Counted from the stretch's first letter, positions 17,239-26,306 are shown. The stretch: DNA of 64,000 nucleotides from Austwickia sp. TVS 96-490-7B (GCF_019331795.1 NZ_JAHPZL010000003.1:276467-340466), one strand, 5' to 3'. Numbers and translations are program-made. Notes: a model not told the origin generated them from the sequence alone.

Positions 17239-17542
17239 GTTTTCCCCTCCCGTGCGCACCGGACGCCGATACGTCCGATTTCCCATTGACGGGTTCCCCC
17301 GTCGACCCATCCTTGACAATGAGGACACTTCAAGGTTGAGCGTCAACAGTCAAGCGCCATCGGATAAACGCGGCGAGGATCACATCGCATGCGAAGTCAC
17401 GGCGTCATCACTGAGATGATTCGGCGCACTGAATTACGTCGAACCGATGACCCTCAGTGCGTTTCACATATCGCCACATGTGACATTCGTGACGATCGAT
17501 TCACCGCACAGGGCGGTGCCGCAATATCCGCAAAAAATAAAG

Positions 17543-17576
17543 GCAGCCGTCCAGGTCGATTCACCTGGACGGCTGC
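17543..17576 (-). terminator. Rho-independent terminator of the MDR oxidoreductase
   Basis: A perfect 14-bp stem (GCAGCCGTCCAGGT with its complement) around a 6-base loop. On the minus strand it is followed by CTTTATTTTTTG. It lies 24 bases beyond the stop at 17600. Confidence 0.9.
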
Positions 17577-17599
17577 TCAGCTATCAAGCGTTACCGAAC

Positions 17600-18568
17600 T
17601 CACATAGTGAAGACGATCTTGCCGAAGCCTTCCCCGCCCGCCATAAGCTCAAAGCCCCGCCGAGCCTGCGCCAAGGGCATGGTCTGCGCAATCGTGGGAG
17701 TGATACCTCTCGTGGTCACCAAAGTCGCCAGACGTTCCAACTCTTGGCGGGTCCCCATTGTTGAACCTGCCACGGTGAGTTGTCGGAAGAAAATCTTGGT
17801 CAATTCGGCGCGGGGCGGCGCGTCACCAGTGGTGGCTCCACTGATCACCACGACGCCGCCGGGTCGCAACACGTTGACCGAGTGCGACCAGGTAGCAGCG
17901 CCTACTGTCTCCATGACCGCATCAACTTTTTCAGGCAGACGAGCGCCGCTCTCAAAGGCGGCTTCAGCCCCTAGCTCCAAGGCCGCCTGACGTTTAGCCT
18001 CCGACCTGCTAGTCACCCACATCCGCAGACCAGCCGCAGCACCGAGTTGCACACAGGCAGTCGCGACACCGCCGCCAGCTCCCTGGACGAGCACCAGGTC
18101 CCCAGGAGACACCTTGGCCTGGGTGAAGAGCATCCGGTAGGCCGTCAGCCAGGCGGTCGGCAAGGTCGCGGCGACCTCCCAACTCATCCCGTCCGGCTTG
18201 GGGACCAGGTTGCGGGCCGGGACGACGACTTTTTCGGCGAATGTGCCTTGATGCACCTCAGATAGCAGCGACCGGCGTGGGTCGAGAGTTTCATCTCCGG
18301 ACCACCCTGGGCTGGACACGACGCCATGCACGATCACCTCCCGGCCGTCAGCGGTCACCCCAGCGCCATCGCACCCCAGAATCATCGGAAGGCGCTCTGG
18401 AGGCAGACCTACACCTTGAAGGGACCACAGGTCATGGCGGTTCAACGTAGCGGCGCGCAATGCGACCACCTCCCAGCCAGGCAACACTTCTGGTTCGGGA
18501 CGTTCCCCGATCTGAAGTCCGGACAAGGGGTCGGAAGCGCTCTGGCTGGCGGCGTAGACGGCGAGCAT
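17600..18568 (-). CDS. MDR-family zinc-independent alcohol dehydrogenase / quinone reductase
   Basis: 322 residues (start at the ATG of MLAVYAAS; another ATG lies 12 bases upstream). GroES-like N-terminal half with ILGCDGAGVTADGREV, then a Rossmann half with the VQGAGGGVATACVQLGAAAG nucleotide-binding loop. The structural and catalytic zinc ligands of classical alcohol dehydrogenases are missing, so it belongs with the quinone-oxidoreductase/crotonyl-CoA reductase-like group using NADPH. The substrate is unknown. It is divergent from the polysaccharide operon and ends at a strong terminator. Confidence 0.82.
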   Translation of the reverse strand: MLAVYAASQSASDPLSGLQIGERPEPEVLPGWEVVALRAATLNRHDLWSLQGVGLPPERLPMILGCDGAGVTADGREVIVHGVVSSPGWSGDETLDPRRSLLSEVHQGTFAEKVVVPARNLVPKPDGMSWEVAATLPTAWLTAYRMLFTQAKVSPGDLVLVQGAGGGVATACVQLGAAAGLRMWVTSRSEAKRQAALELGAEAAFESGARLPEKVDAVMETVGAATWSHSVNVLRPGGVVVISGATTGDAPPRAELTKIFFRQLTVAGSTMGTRQELERLATLVTTRGITPTIAQTMPLAQARRGFELMAGGEGFGKIVFTM

Positions 18569-18662
18569 GTCGGCCAACATAGCGACCGGGCAGGCCGATA
18601 GGCCAACGCAAGAGGCTCAGGAGACCTAGGTCGCGCCATGATGGGTAGCACGGATCCGAGGA

Positions 18663-18689
18663 GGGCAGACCGATCCAGGTCGTCTGCCC
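18663..18689 (+). promoter_or_regulatory. Leader hairpin upstream of the polysaccharide operon
   Basis: GGGCAGAC (18663-18670) pairs with GTCTGCCC (18682-18689) over an 11-base loop, and each arm is flanked by GAGGAG-like sequence. It lies about 50 bp upstream of the CapD-like start. A TAGGCT hexamer at about 18698-18703 could be a -10 box. Whether it acts as DNA operator or RNA structure cannot be told. Confidence 0.35.
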
Positions 18690-18738
18690 GAGGAGGATAG
18701 GCTGGGTCGGCCATAGGCTGCCGACGAGGGAGGAATAC

Positions 18739-20652
18739 GTGCAGACGCAGTCGTCAACGACCAGAGCGCGGCTTCGGCGATGGCTCTGGGCGGCAGCCGA
18801 TGTCGTCATCTGGGTGCTCGCCGTCTTCGCGGCTGTGCTGTTACGTTTCGACTTCAGCCTCCCCGAACTCTTAAGTCCGGTCACCGTGCTCACCCTCGGG
18901 CTGATGTGTGGACTCCTGCAGCTGGTCTTCGGATCGCTGCTCGGCCCGTATCGGGTCAGTCACACTCGTGGTTCCTATGAGGAAACCTTCGACCTGATGC
19001 GGTCGATGTTGACCACCACCGTCTCCGCGCTGCTTATCCAGTTCTTGCTCTGGCACCCCACCCACTTGCCCCGCTCTGGGTCAGTGATGGGTAGCGGTTT
19101 AGCGTTGCTCGGATCGTTCGCCTTGCGGCTGATGTTCCGTTCCTTCCGCACCCGGGAGATTCGCACCCGAGCTGATAGCGCCGAGCGAGCCATCGTGTAC
19201 GGCGCTGGAGACACCGGGCGCCGCCTGATCAAGAGCGCCATCCGGGAGCAGGAAGCTGGCATCCTCCCGGTGGCTTTGCTTGATGACACCCGCGAACGCC
19301 AACGTCTGCGGATCGAAGGCATCGCGGTACGAGGCACCAAGTCTGATCTTCGTGAGGTCGCTGAGCAGGTGCGCGCGACCATGCTGATCGTGGCAGCCCC
19401 CCACGCCACTGCTGCGGACCTTCGTGAACTGTCTGAAGGCGCTAACGAAGCCGGGCTCAAGGTCAAAATCCTGCCGAGCCTCTCCGACGTCCTAGACCCA
19501 TCAGCGAGCGGCGCCGGGGTGCGTGACCTACGCGACCTCGATCTGACAGATCTGCTCAGTCGCCCCCCGGTACAACTCGATACCACCGCTATCGCCGCCC
19601 AGATTCAAGGCCGACGAGTATTGGTGACCGGGGCGGGTGGATCGATCGGATCAGAGCTATGCCGCCAAATCGCGAAGTTTTCCCCAGAGCGGCTTTTCCT
19701 CCTGGACCGGGACGAGTCAGGTCTGCAAGCAACCCAGATGAGCCTGACCGGCCAGGGGCTGCTGGACAGCGACGATGTCCTGCTTGCTGACATTCGTGAC
19801 CCGGAGGGGCTGCGGTTGGTTTTCGAAACCGCCCGTCCCCAGGTGGTCTTTCACGCGGCAGCGCTGAAGCACTTGCCGCTGTTGGAGAGCTTCCCCTTGG
19901 AAGCGTGGAAGACCAATGTGCTGGGCACCTATCACGTGCTGTGTGCCGCCTCAGAGATGGGGGTCGAGGCCTTTGTCAATGTCTCCACTGACAAGGCTGC
20001 CGATCCCACCTCCACTCTGGGATATAGCAAACGGTGCACCGAGCGGCTGACGTCTCACTTTGCCCGCACCCAACCGGGCCGGTATGTCTCCGTACGTTTT
20101 GGAAATGTGCTCGGCTCCCGCGGTTCAATGTTGCATGCTTTCACCGCCCAGATCGAAGCCGGTGGTCCTGTCACCGTGACGCACCCCGAGGTGCAGCGCT
20201 ACTTCATGTTGATTCCTGAAGCCTGCCAGCTGGTGCTCGAAGCAGGGACCATCGGTCACGACGGTGAAGTGATGGTTTTGGAAATGGGTGAGCAGGTCAA
20301 GATCATCGAAGTCGCCCGCAACCTCATCCGCATCTCCGGGAAAAAAGATGTCGAGATTGTCTTCACCGGTCTGCGCCCCGGCGAGAAACTCGGCGAGGAT
20401 CTTTTCGCCGACACCGAGGGGCGCCGTTCCACTGCGCATCCCCTGGTCGACGCGGTCGATGTCCCACACCTGGATCCCATGGTGGTGACCGGCGCGTCTC
20501 TGCACGACGCGGTATCGGCATACGAGTGGATGCGCGGAGCCGCACTCGGACGTGAAGCGCACCGGGTCATCCCAGCCACCGGCACCCACCCTGTCGCCGC
20601 AAGCGGCACCCCGTTGGAATCGGTGTCTTCCTCCTCGTCCGCAACGCCCTGA
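18739..20652 (+). CDS. CapD/WbpM/PglF-like nucleoside-diphosphate-sugar 4,6-dehydratase
   Basis: A 637-residue membrane-anchored enzyme. Four N-terminal membrane helices (about 15-125) are followed by a CoA-binding-like Rossmann segment (YGAGDTGRRL) and then the catalytic extended short-chain dehydrogenase domain (VTGAGGSIGSELCRQ near 290, STDKAADPT, FGNVLGSRGS, LRPGEKLGEDLF). The family removes water from UDP-GlcNAc to give UDP-4-keto-6-deoxy sugar at the inner membrane. At the site where most members have Met or Tyr four residues before the catalytic Lys, this one reads LGYSK with Leu. GTG start with GGGAGGA upstream. First gene of the UDP-sugar operon. Confidence 0.9.
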   Translation: MQTQSSTTRARLRRWLWAAADVVIWVLAVFAAVLLRFDFSLPELLSPVTVLTLGLMCGLLQLVFGSLLGPYRVSHTRGSYEETFDLMRSMLTTTVSALLIQFLLWHPTHLPRSGSVMGSGLALLGSFALRLMFRSFRTREIRTRADSAERAIVYGAGDTGRRLIKSAIREQEAGILPVALLDDTRERQRLRIEGIAVRGTKSDLREVAEQVRATMLIVAAPHATAADLRELSEGANEAGLKVKILPSLSDVLDPSASGAGVRDLRDLDLTDLLSRPPVQLDTTAIAAQIQGRRVLVTGAGGSIGSELCRQIAKFSPERLFLLDRDESGLQATQMSLTGQGLLDSDDVLLADIRDPEGLRLVFETARPQVVFHAAALKHLPLLESFPLEAWKTNVLGTYHVLCAASEMGVEAFVNVSTDKAADPTSTLGYSKRCTERLTSHFARTQPGRYVSVRFGNVLGSRGSMLHAFTAQIEAGGPVTVTHPEVQRYFMLIPEACQLVLEAGTIGHDGEVMVLEMGEQVKIIEVARNLIRISGKKDVEIVFTGLRPGEKLGEDLFADTEGRRSTAHPLVDAVDVPHLDPMVVTGASLHDAVSAYEWMRGAALGREAHRVIPATGTHPVAASGTPLESVSSSSSATP

Positions 20653-20705
20653 CCGCCCGCCCGCACCAGTTATTTCCGACCCTGTCTGTCAATCATTGAT
20701 TTCTT

Positions 20706-20772
20706 CCCCGCGTATGCGGGGGTACGCCGTCCCCCGCGTATGCGGGAATCAGTGTTCTCTGCGTCCGCAGAG
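20706..20772 (+). repeat. Three successive 16-nt hairpins between capD-like and capE
   Basis: CCCCGCGTATGCGGGG (20706-20721), CCCCGCGTATGCGGG (20732-20746) and CTCTGCGTCCGCAGAG (20757-20772) follow each other with starts 25-26 bases apart. Each is a compact stem. The first two share the same sequence and resemble the stem of type I-E CRISPR repeats, but the spacing is too short for an array and no Cas genes are present. They may be an intra-operon mRNA processing or attenuation element. Confidence 0.6.
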
Positions 20773-20818
20773 ATGATTCTTACTCGCCCTAGGCGGCGAT
20801 TCTCGAAGGAGCGCATCC

Positions 20819-21844
20819 ATGACCAGCCTGTCCGGCGCAACCGTCGCCATCACTGGAGGCACTGGCTCGTTCGGGTCAACGATGGCCCGTCATCTCCTCG
20901 CTGAGGATGTCGCCGCCGTCCATATCCTCAGTCGGGACGAGGCGAAACAGCACGACATGCGGTTGCGGTTTGCTGATGCCCGGCTGCGCTGCTTCATCGG
21001 CGATGTCCGTGACCCCGAGAGCGTGGCTAAAGCGTTCGTGGGCGCCGACTACGTCTTCCATGCGGCGGCACTGAAGCAGGTCCCCAGCTGTGAATTCTTC
21101 CCGCAGCAAGCAGTGAAGACCAACGTGGTCGGCAGCCATCACGTCATCGAGCAGGCGGCGGCGGCCGGAGTTCGTTCGGTGGTCTGTTTATCCACCGACA
21201 AGGCGGTCTACCCGGTCAACGCGATGGGAATGACCAAGGCGCTCATGGAGAAGACCGCGCAGGCCTTTGCCCGGCAACAACCCGATTCGCCCACCACCAT
21301 TAGCGTCACCCGCTACGGCAACGTGATGTATAGCCGTGGGAGCGTCATTCCCCTATTTGTGCAGCAGGTCCGTGCCGGTGCGCCTCTGACGCTGACCGAA
21401 CCGACGATGACCCGCTTCCTGATGTCATTGGAAGAGTCAGTCGACCTGGTCAAATACGCCTTCGCCCATGCTGAGCCGGGTGACCTGTTCGTACGGAAAG
21501 CGCCGGCCTGCACGGTGGAGGTGCTGGCCCGTGCGGTCGCTACCCTGATGGGGCACCCCGACCATCCGATTCGAGTGATTGGGTCCCGGCACGGAGAAAA
21601 ACTGCATGAGACGCTGTTGTCCCGCGAGGAGATGGTCAAGGCCGAAGATCGGGGAGAGTATTACCGAGTGCCGGTCGATGCTCGTTCCATGCAGTATGAG
21701 GAGTACTTTGACGAAGGCAGCCAGGAAGTCGTGGAGTTGCAGGATTACACCTCGGAAAACACTGACCGCCTCGATGTGGCCGCCACTCAGGAACTGCTGC
21801 TGACCCTGCCGGAGATGCAGGCGATCGTCGAGGGCCGCGCGTGA
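20819..21844 (+). CDS. capE: UDP-GlcNAc 4,6-dehydratase/5-epimerase (CapE/WbjB/FnlA)
   Basis: A 341-residue extended short-chain dehydrogenase with GGTGSFGSTMA, LSTDKAVYPVNAMGMTKALME (Met-x3-Lys catalytic pair), TRYGNVMYSRGSVIP and the HGEKLHETLLSREEM segment, all characteristic of the CapE type. It converts UDP-GlcNAc into the 4-keto-6-deoxy-L-arabino intermediate, the first step to UDP-N-acetyl-L-fucosamine. Good site GAAGGAG ahead of the ATG. It overlaps capF by 4 bases (GTGA). Confidence 0.93.
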   Translation: MTSLSGATVAITGGTGSFGSTMARHLLAEDVAAVHILSRDEAKQHDMRLRFADARLRCFIGDVRDPESVAKAFVGADYVFHAAALKQVPSCEFFPQQAVKTNVVGSHHVIEQAAAAGVRSVVCLSTDKAVYPVNAMGMTKALMEKTAQAFARQQPDSPTTISVTRYGNVMYSRGSVIPLFVQQVRAGAPLTLTEPTMTRFLMSLEESVDLVKYAFAHAEPGDLFVRKAPACTVEVLARAVATLMGHPDHPIRVIGSRHGEKLHETLLSREEMVKAEDRGEYYRVPVDARSMQYEEYFDEGSQEVVELQDYTSENTDRLDVAATQELLLTLPEMQAIVEGRA

Positions 21845-23031
21845 CCACCGTCGTGATCACTGGTGCTGCTGGTTTCCTCGGCTGGCATACCCGCGCCCGG
21901 CTGGCCACCGTCCCTGACATCCATGTGATTCCGATAGATCGGGCGGCTTTCGCCGGTCCGGATCTGGAAGCTGCTCTGGCGGGATTGGGTCCGCAGGACG
22001 CGGTCCTCCATCTGGCCGGCATCAACCGCGCCGCTGAGGATGAGGTGCGCGACGGCAATATCGCTCTGGCCGAGCGACTCGCCGATGCGATGGCCACCAC
22101 CGGATGTCAGGCCCGCACTGTCATCGCTGGATCCACCCAAGCCGATCTCATCGGTGCGGAAGCGACGGCGTACGGAATCGGCAAACGCCGCGCCGCCGAG
22201 CATCTCGCTGCCGCCGCAGCACGAGCTGGTCGCAGCTGCGTCGAGGTGCGCTTGCCCAACTTGTACGGCGAGCACGGCCGCCCGGACTACAACTCGTTCG
22301 TTGCGACGTTCGCGCACCGCATCGCCGGTGGGGAGGTCCCTACTGTCACCGGTGATCGCGAGATCCCGCTGTTGCACGTCCAGGATGCGGTGACTGACCT
22401 GTGGAGTGCGGCCCTGCACTCGGATCCGCCATCGATGATCCGCCCTGAGTCGGTCACCCCGCTGCGCATCTCCTGGATCGCGGATCGTATGGCGTCTTTC
22501 CAGGAGGTCTATGCCACGGGTCAGATTCCCGCGCTGGCTGACCTCATCGACGTCAGGCTGTTCAATGTGCTGCGGGCCGCCCGATGGGACCAGGGCCAGT
22601 TGTCGTTCCCGTTGACTCCGCACAGCGACGCCCGTGGCGATTTTGTCGAAGTGCTCCGACAGCACGGCGGGTCTGGGCAGAGTTCGTTTTCGACGACAGT
22701 GCCGGGAGTCACTCGTGGCGACCATCTGCATTTCCGCAAGATCGAACGGTTCGTCGTGGTCCGGGGCAGCGGGGTCATCCGGTTACGGCAGATGTGCACC
22801 GATCGGCTCGTGGAGATCCCGGTCAGCGGGGATAGCCCAGTCGCCGTCGACATGCCTACATTGTGGACGCACTCCATCACCAATGTCGGTGATGACGAAA
22901 TGCTCACCTTGTTCTGGATCAACGAGTTATACAACCCTCAGGATGCCGATACCTACCCGCATCCGGTGCTGCCGGTGCCCGCCGCTGCCGGGTCACGACC
23001 GGGCGGTACGACGGAAGGAACTGCCCTGTGA
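21841..23031 (+). CDS. capF: Bifunctional CapF-type reductase/epimerase (UDP-FucNAc pathway)
   Basis: 396 residues: an N-terminal short-chain dehydrogenase domain (VVITGAAGFLGWHTRARL, LHLAGINRA, YGIGKRRAAEH with the Tyr-x3-Lys pair) and a C-terminal cupin (about 260-375) with the metal-binding RGDHLHFRKIERF block. In the CapF/WbjC family the cupin epimerises C-3 and the N-terminal domain reduces C-4 with NADPH. Overlaps both neighbours by 4 bases, so stoichiometric translation with CapE and CapG is likely. Confidence 0.92.
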   Translation: MTTVVITGAAGFLGWHTRARLATVPDIHVIPIDRAAFAGPDLEAALAGLGPQDAVLHLAGINRAAEDEVRDGNIALAERLADAMATTGCQARTVIAGSTQADLIGAEATAYGIGKRRAAEHLAAAAARAGRSCVEVRLPNLYGEHGRPDYNSFVATFAHRIAGGEVPTVTGDREIPLLHVQDAVTDLWSAALHSDPPSMIRPESVTPLRISWIADRMASFQEVYATGQIPALADLIDVRLFNVLRAARWDQGQLSFPLTPHSDARGDFVEVLRQHGGSGQSSFSTTVPGVTRGDHLHFRKIERFVVVRGSGVIRLRQMCTDRLVEIPVSGDSPVAVDMPTLWTHSITNVGDDEMLTLFWINELYNPQDADTYPHPVLPVPAAAGSRPGGTTEGTAL

Positions 23032-24170
23032 CCAAAGTGATGACCGTCGTCGGCACTCGGCCGGAGATCATCCGGCTCTCCCGGGTGATGGCGCGGCTGG
23101 ATGCGACATGTGATCACGTGCTGGTGCACACCGGCCAAAACTATGACTATGAATTAAACGGGATCTTCTTCGAGGAGATGGGGATCCGTAAGCCCGACCG
23201 GTTTATGGAGGTCAACACTGGCTCGTTGGGTGCCGTGCTGGGTGGGGTGTTAGCGGGCACCGAGGAAGCCATCCTTCAGGAGCGTCCCGACGCGTTATTG
23301 GTGTTGGGTGACACCAATTCGTGTATCGCTGCGGTGATGGCCAAACGAATGCGAATCCCCGTTTATCACATGGAAGCCGGCAACCGGTGTTTTGACGAGA
23401 ACGTCCCGGAAGAGACCAACCGCCGCATGGTGGATCACGTCTCGGATTACAACCTGGTGTATACCGAGCATGCTCGACGTAACCTGCTCGCCGAGGGCAT
23501 GGCACCGCGACGTATCCTCAAGACCGGCTCTCCGATGAAAGAAGTGCTGCTGCACCACCGGGACCAGTTCGCGGCCTCACAGGTGCTTACCGATGCGGGC
23601 CTCACCTCGCAAGGGTTTCTGTTGGTCAGCGCACATCGTGAGGAGAACGTCGACTCCCCAGCACGTTTGGCTGCACTCCTGGATTGTTTGGAAGCGGCAC
23701 AACGGGAGTACGACGTACCGATGTTGGTCTCCACCCACCCGCGCACCCGCAAACGGGTCGATGCTCTGCTCACCGAAACCGGTCGAGTGCTCTCTGAGCA
23801 GATCGTCTTCCATGCTCCGCTGGGATTCGCGGACTATGTGCGGCTGCAACAGGAGTCTTTGGCCGTGTTGTCCGACTCCGGCACCATCAGTGAGGAGTCC
23901 GCACTGCTGGGGTTCCCCGCGGTGACATTGCGGGACTCCATTGAACGCCCCGAGGCTTTGGACACCGGTGCGATCGTGATGACAGGTCTGGATCCGGAGA
24001 ACGTGGTTGAAGGATTGCGCACCGTACTGGCCGAACGGGATGGTGACGGGCGGGTGCATCCGGTGGTGCCGGAGGATTACGCCATCGACAACTGTTCGCA
24101 GCGGGCAGTGAATTTCATTCTTTCCACCCATCGTCGACACGAACAATGGTCCGGTCTGCGCCAGTCGTGA
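23028..24170 (+). CDS. capG: UDP-N-acetyl-L-fucosamine synthase (CapG/WbjD; C-2 epimerase)
   Basis: A 380-residue protein of the UDP-GlcNAc 2-epimerase fold. Marks: GTRPEIIRLSRVMARL, VHTGQNYDYEL, GDTNSCIAAVMAKR, HMEAGNRCFDENVPEE, SAHREENVD and the SDSGTISEESALLG uridine-diphosphate site. In this gene order it makes the last step to UDP-L-FucNAc. GTG start overlapping the CapF stop. Confidence 0.92.
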   Translation: MTKVMTVVGTRPEIIRLSRVMARLDATCDHVLVHTGQNYDYELNGIFFEEMGIRKPDRFMEVNTGSLGAVLGGVLAGTEEAILQERPDALLVLGDTNSCIAAVMAKRMRIPVYHMEAGNRCFDENVPEETNRRMVDHVSDYNLVYTEHARRNLLAEGMAPRRILKTGSPMKEVLLHHRDQFAASQVLTDAGLTSQGFLLVSAHREENVDSPARLAALLDCLEAAQREYDVPMLVSTHPRTRKRVDALLTETGRVLSEQIVFHAPLGFADYVRLQQESLAVLSDSGTISEESALLGFPAVTLRDSIERPEALDTGAIVMTGLDPENVVEGLRTVLAERDGDGRVHPVVPEDYAIDNCSQRAVNFILSTHRRHEQWSGLRQS

Positions 24171-25555
24171 ACAGCACCTCCCCTGGCGGAACGTGGGGTC
24201 GCCTCCTAGATCGCGCCGATGCTGTCGCCCCTGGTGCCATCGTCGCGCTATGTCTGCTGCTGACCTGGGTGAGTCAGATCTCGCTGCGCCTCAAAGGTGC
24301 TGCTCGCATCCCGATCTACCTGATTGCCGCCGCGGTGCTGAGCGTGGCTGTCATCGCGGTGTTCAGGTCGCGATGGTGGCGATCCCGTCCGGTGCAGTGC
24401 TGGCTGGCTTGGTGGGTGGCCTGGGCAGGAGTCACTGCGCTGGCGTGGACATCGATCCCGGAGCAGGCGCGGCCATCAGCGAGCGCTGAGGTCACGATGA
24501 TGGCGGCCTGTGCCGCGTTGTCGGGGGCGTCGATCCTCCTGGGGCGGGGATCGCGGCGGGGAGTGTTGGGGTATCGGTGGGCGTGGGCTGCGGTGTTGAT
24601 GACCACTGCACCGGTGGCGATTCGGGAGGTCGTGGCCAACGAACACATCATCGTCACTAAGTGGGTGGTGTGGTATTTCCACGCGCATGTCCCGGCGGGG
24701 CCGTTTGCCAATCCCAACAATTACGGTTGCGTCTTGGTTGCGGTGACTGGGGTGTTGCTGGCGTGGTCGCTGGATCAGCGGCGGCGGAGCATGGTGGCGC
24801 TGTTGTTGGTTGGTGCTGCTGGTGCGACCTGGTTGACGTGGCGCACTGAGAGCCGTGGTGCCTTCGCGGCGATCGCGGTGCAGGTGCTGATCACGGCGGT
24901 GGGCGCTGCTGCCCGTTGGGGGTGGTGGCGCGCTGTGGCACGTTCGCCGCGGGCTCGTCGTACGGCGATCGCGGCGGGTGCCGCGTTTTCTGCGCTGGCG
25001 GTGGCGATGTTTGCTGTCCCGGCGTTGGCGGCGCACAATCCGTTGTTGCGTTCTCCCAAAGCTCAAGCCACCGTGCAATCTGATGGGTTGCGGTGGAGTT
25101 TGGTGGAGGCGGGGCTGCGTTATTGGCGGGAGCACCCCCTCTGGGGGACGGGACCGGGGACGTTTGAATATGAGCTCGGTCGGGAGCGGCCGGCAGGGGT
25201 GCCCGATCCCACCATCAATGCCCATAACGCGTTTGTGGAAATCCTTTCCCAGTATGGATTAGTGGTCGCCGTGCCGTTGGCAGTGCTGTTGGCGGTGCTG
25301 TTGTGGCGAGTGGTGCGTCCGCAGCGTCGTCTCAGCGGGGAAGTTTTACGACGTGCTGAGCGGCACGCACAGGACTCTCAGCTGATTGCGTATCGGGTGG
25401 AAATTGCGGTCTTGTGTGTGGCTTTTGTCATCACCGCGATCGTGGTGAGCACTGCTTTGGCGCTGCCAATGTGGTTCCTCATGTTGGCGCACATGGTCAC
25501 GACGGCCTGGGCAATGGATGAGCCGGTAGAGTTGACGGGTCGCGAAAGGGAGTAG
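24167..25555 (+). CDS. O-antigen ligase/polymerase-like membrane protein
   Basis: About 462 residues with ten or more membrane helices and a large periplasm-facing loop containing LRWSLVEAGLRYWREHPLWGTG and INAHNAFVEILSQYGL, the Wzy_C (O-antigen ligase) signature. It probably joins or polymerises the FucNAc-containing glycan outside the membrane. I place the start at the GTG overlapping the CapG stop by 4 bases; an ATG 21 bases earlier is possible. Its last codons double as the start of the downstream riboswitch. Confidence 0.83.
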   Translation: MNSTSPGGTWGRLLDRADAVAPGAIVALCLLLTWVSQISLRLKGAARIPIYLIAAAVLSVAVIAVFRSRWWRSRPVQCWLAWWVAWAGVTALAWTSIPEQARPSASAEVTMMAACAALSGASILLGRGSRRGVLGYRWAWAAVLMTTAPVAIREVVANEHIIVTKWVVWYFHAHVPAGPFANPNNYGCVLVAVTGVLLAWSLDQRRRSMVALLLVGAAGATWLTWRTESRGAFAAIAVQVLITAVGAAARWGWWRAVARSPRARRTAIAAGAAFSALAVAMFAVPALAAHNPLLRSPKAQATVQSDGLRWSLVEAGLRYWREHPLWGTGPGTFEYELGRERPAGVPDPTINAHNAFVEILSQYGLVVAVPLAVLLAVLLWRVVRPQRRLSGEVLRRAERHAQDSQLIAYRVEIAVLCVAFVITAIVVSTALALPMWFLMLAHMVTTAWAMDEPVELTGRERE

Positions 25556-25680
25556 TCCTTAACTCACGTCCGTGTCGACATGCTGGCTCAGCTCATCCCG
25601 AGCCCGGTACGGACGGCCACTGATAGTGGCGGACGAGACTTTCGGCCGATGACGCATACCCACCTGCGTCGGCCGAAGCT
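25543..25680 (+). ncRNA. yybP-ykoY manganese riboswitch with expression-platform hairpin
   Basis: The 5' conserved strand CGAAAGGGAGTAGTCC (25543-25558) and the 3' conserved GGACGAGACTTTCG (25631-25644) match the yybP-ykoY consensus; CGAAAG pairs with CTTTCG to make P1. Immediately after, TTCGGCC...GACGCA (from 25641) pairs with TGCGTC-GGCCGAA (to 25677). This second hairpin uses part of the P1 3' strand, so the two are exclusive. Metal binding should favour P1 and expression of the transporter downstream. The aptamer begins inside the last five codons of the upstream gene. Confidence 0.88.
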
Positions 25681-25727
25681 CTCCCTCGAGGTCTCCGGTG
25701 GACGCTGACTCTGCGAGGAGCTTCCCC

Positions 25728-26306
25728 GTGCATGCCTTCCTGCTGTCCACCGCTGTGATCTTCTTGGCCGAATTGGGCGATAAAAGCCAGTTGATGGCGA
25801 TGACCTTCGCCACCCGGTACAAAACCCGCGATGTGCTGCTGGGCATCACGGTGGCGACCGCGCTGGTGCATTTGGTGTCGGTGGGCTTAGGGCGGGCCCT
25901 CGGGAGCGGTTTGGCTGAATATCAGTGGGGCATCTCTATTGGCGCAGGGGTAGCTTTCTTGGTCTTTGCAGCGTGGACGATCCGAGGGGACGAGCTGACC
26001 GACGACGAAGCCCAGGCTGCCCGTCGGAGCACCGGCATGGCTGTAGTCGCCGTGGGGACGGCGTTTTTTATGGCGGAGCTGGGCGACAAGACCATGTTGG
26101 CGACGGTGACATTGGCGACACAGGAAGGATGGTTCGGCACGTGGGTCGGCAGCACAGTGGGCATGGTTGCTGCTGACGCGCTGGCCATCGGAGTGGGCGC
26201 TTGGTTGGGTCGCTCGCTGCCGCAACGTGTGGTTGCTGTGACAGCAGCGTCAGCGTTGGCGATTTTTGGCGTGGTGCTCATCACCGAGGGTCTGCTCAGT
26301 CGCTGA
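25728..26306 (+). CDS. TMEM165/GDT1 (UPF0016) family cation transporter, probably Mn2+ exporter
   Basis: 192 residues, six helices in two inverted halves, each with the family motif: FLAELGDKSQLMAM and FMAELGDKTMLATV. The family moves Mn2+ or Ca2+ out of the cytoplasm in exchange for protons. The manganese riboswitch directly upstream supports Mn2+. I take the GTG at 25728, preceded by GAGGAG at 7 bases; an in-frame GTG at 25698 lacks a ribosome site and lies close to the riboswitch hairpin. Confidence 0.9.
   Translation: MHAFLLSTAVIFLAELGDKSQLMAMTFATRYKTRDVLLGITVATALVHLVSVGLGRALGSGLAEYQWGISIGAGVAFLVFAAWTIRGDELTDDEAQAARRSTGMAVVAVGTAFFMAELGDKTMLATVTLATQEGWFGTWVGSTVGMVAADALAIGVGAWLGRSLPQRVVAVTAASALAIFGVVLITEGLLSR

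Noticed and set aside
20701-20772. Possible type I-E CRISPR array
   Set aside because: Stem sequence resembles such repeats, but copies are only 25-26 bases apart, there are three at most, the third differs, and no Cas genes are near.
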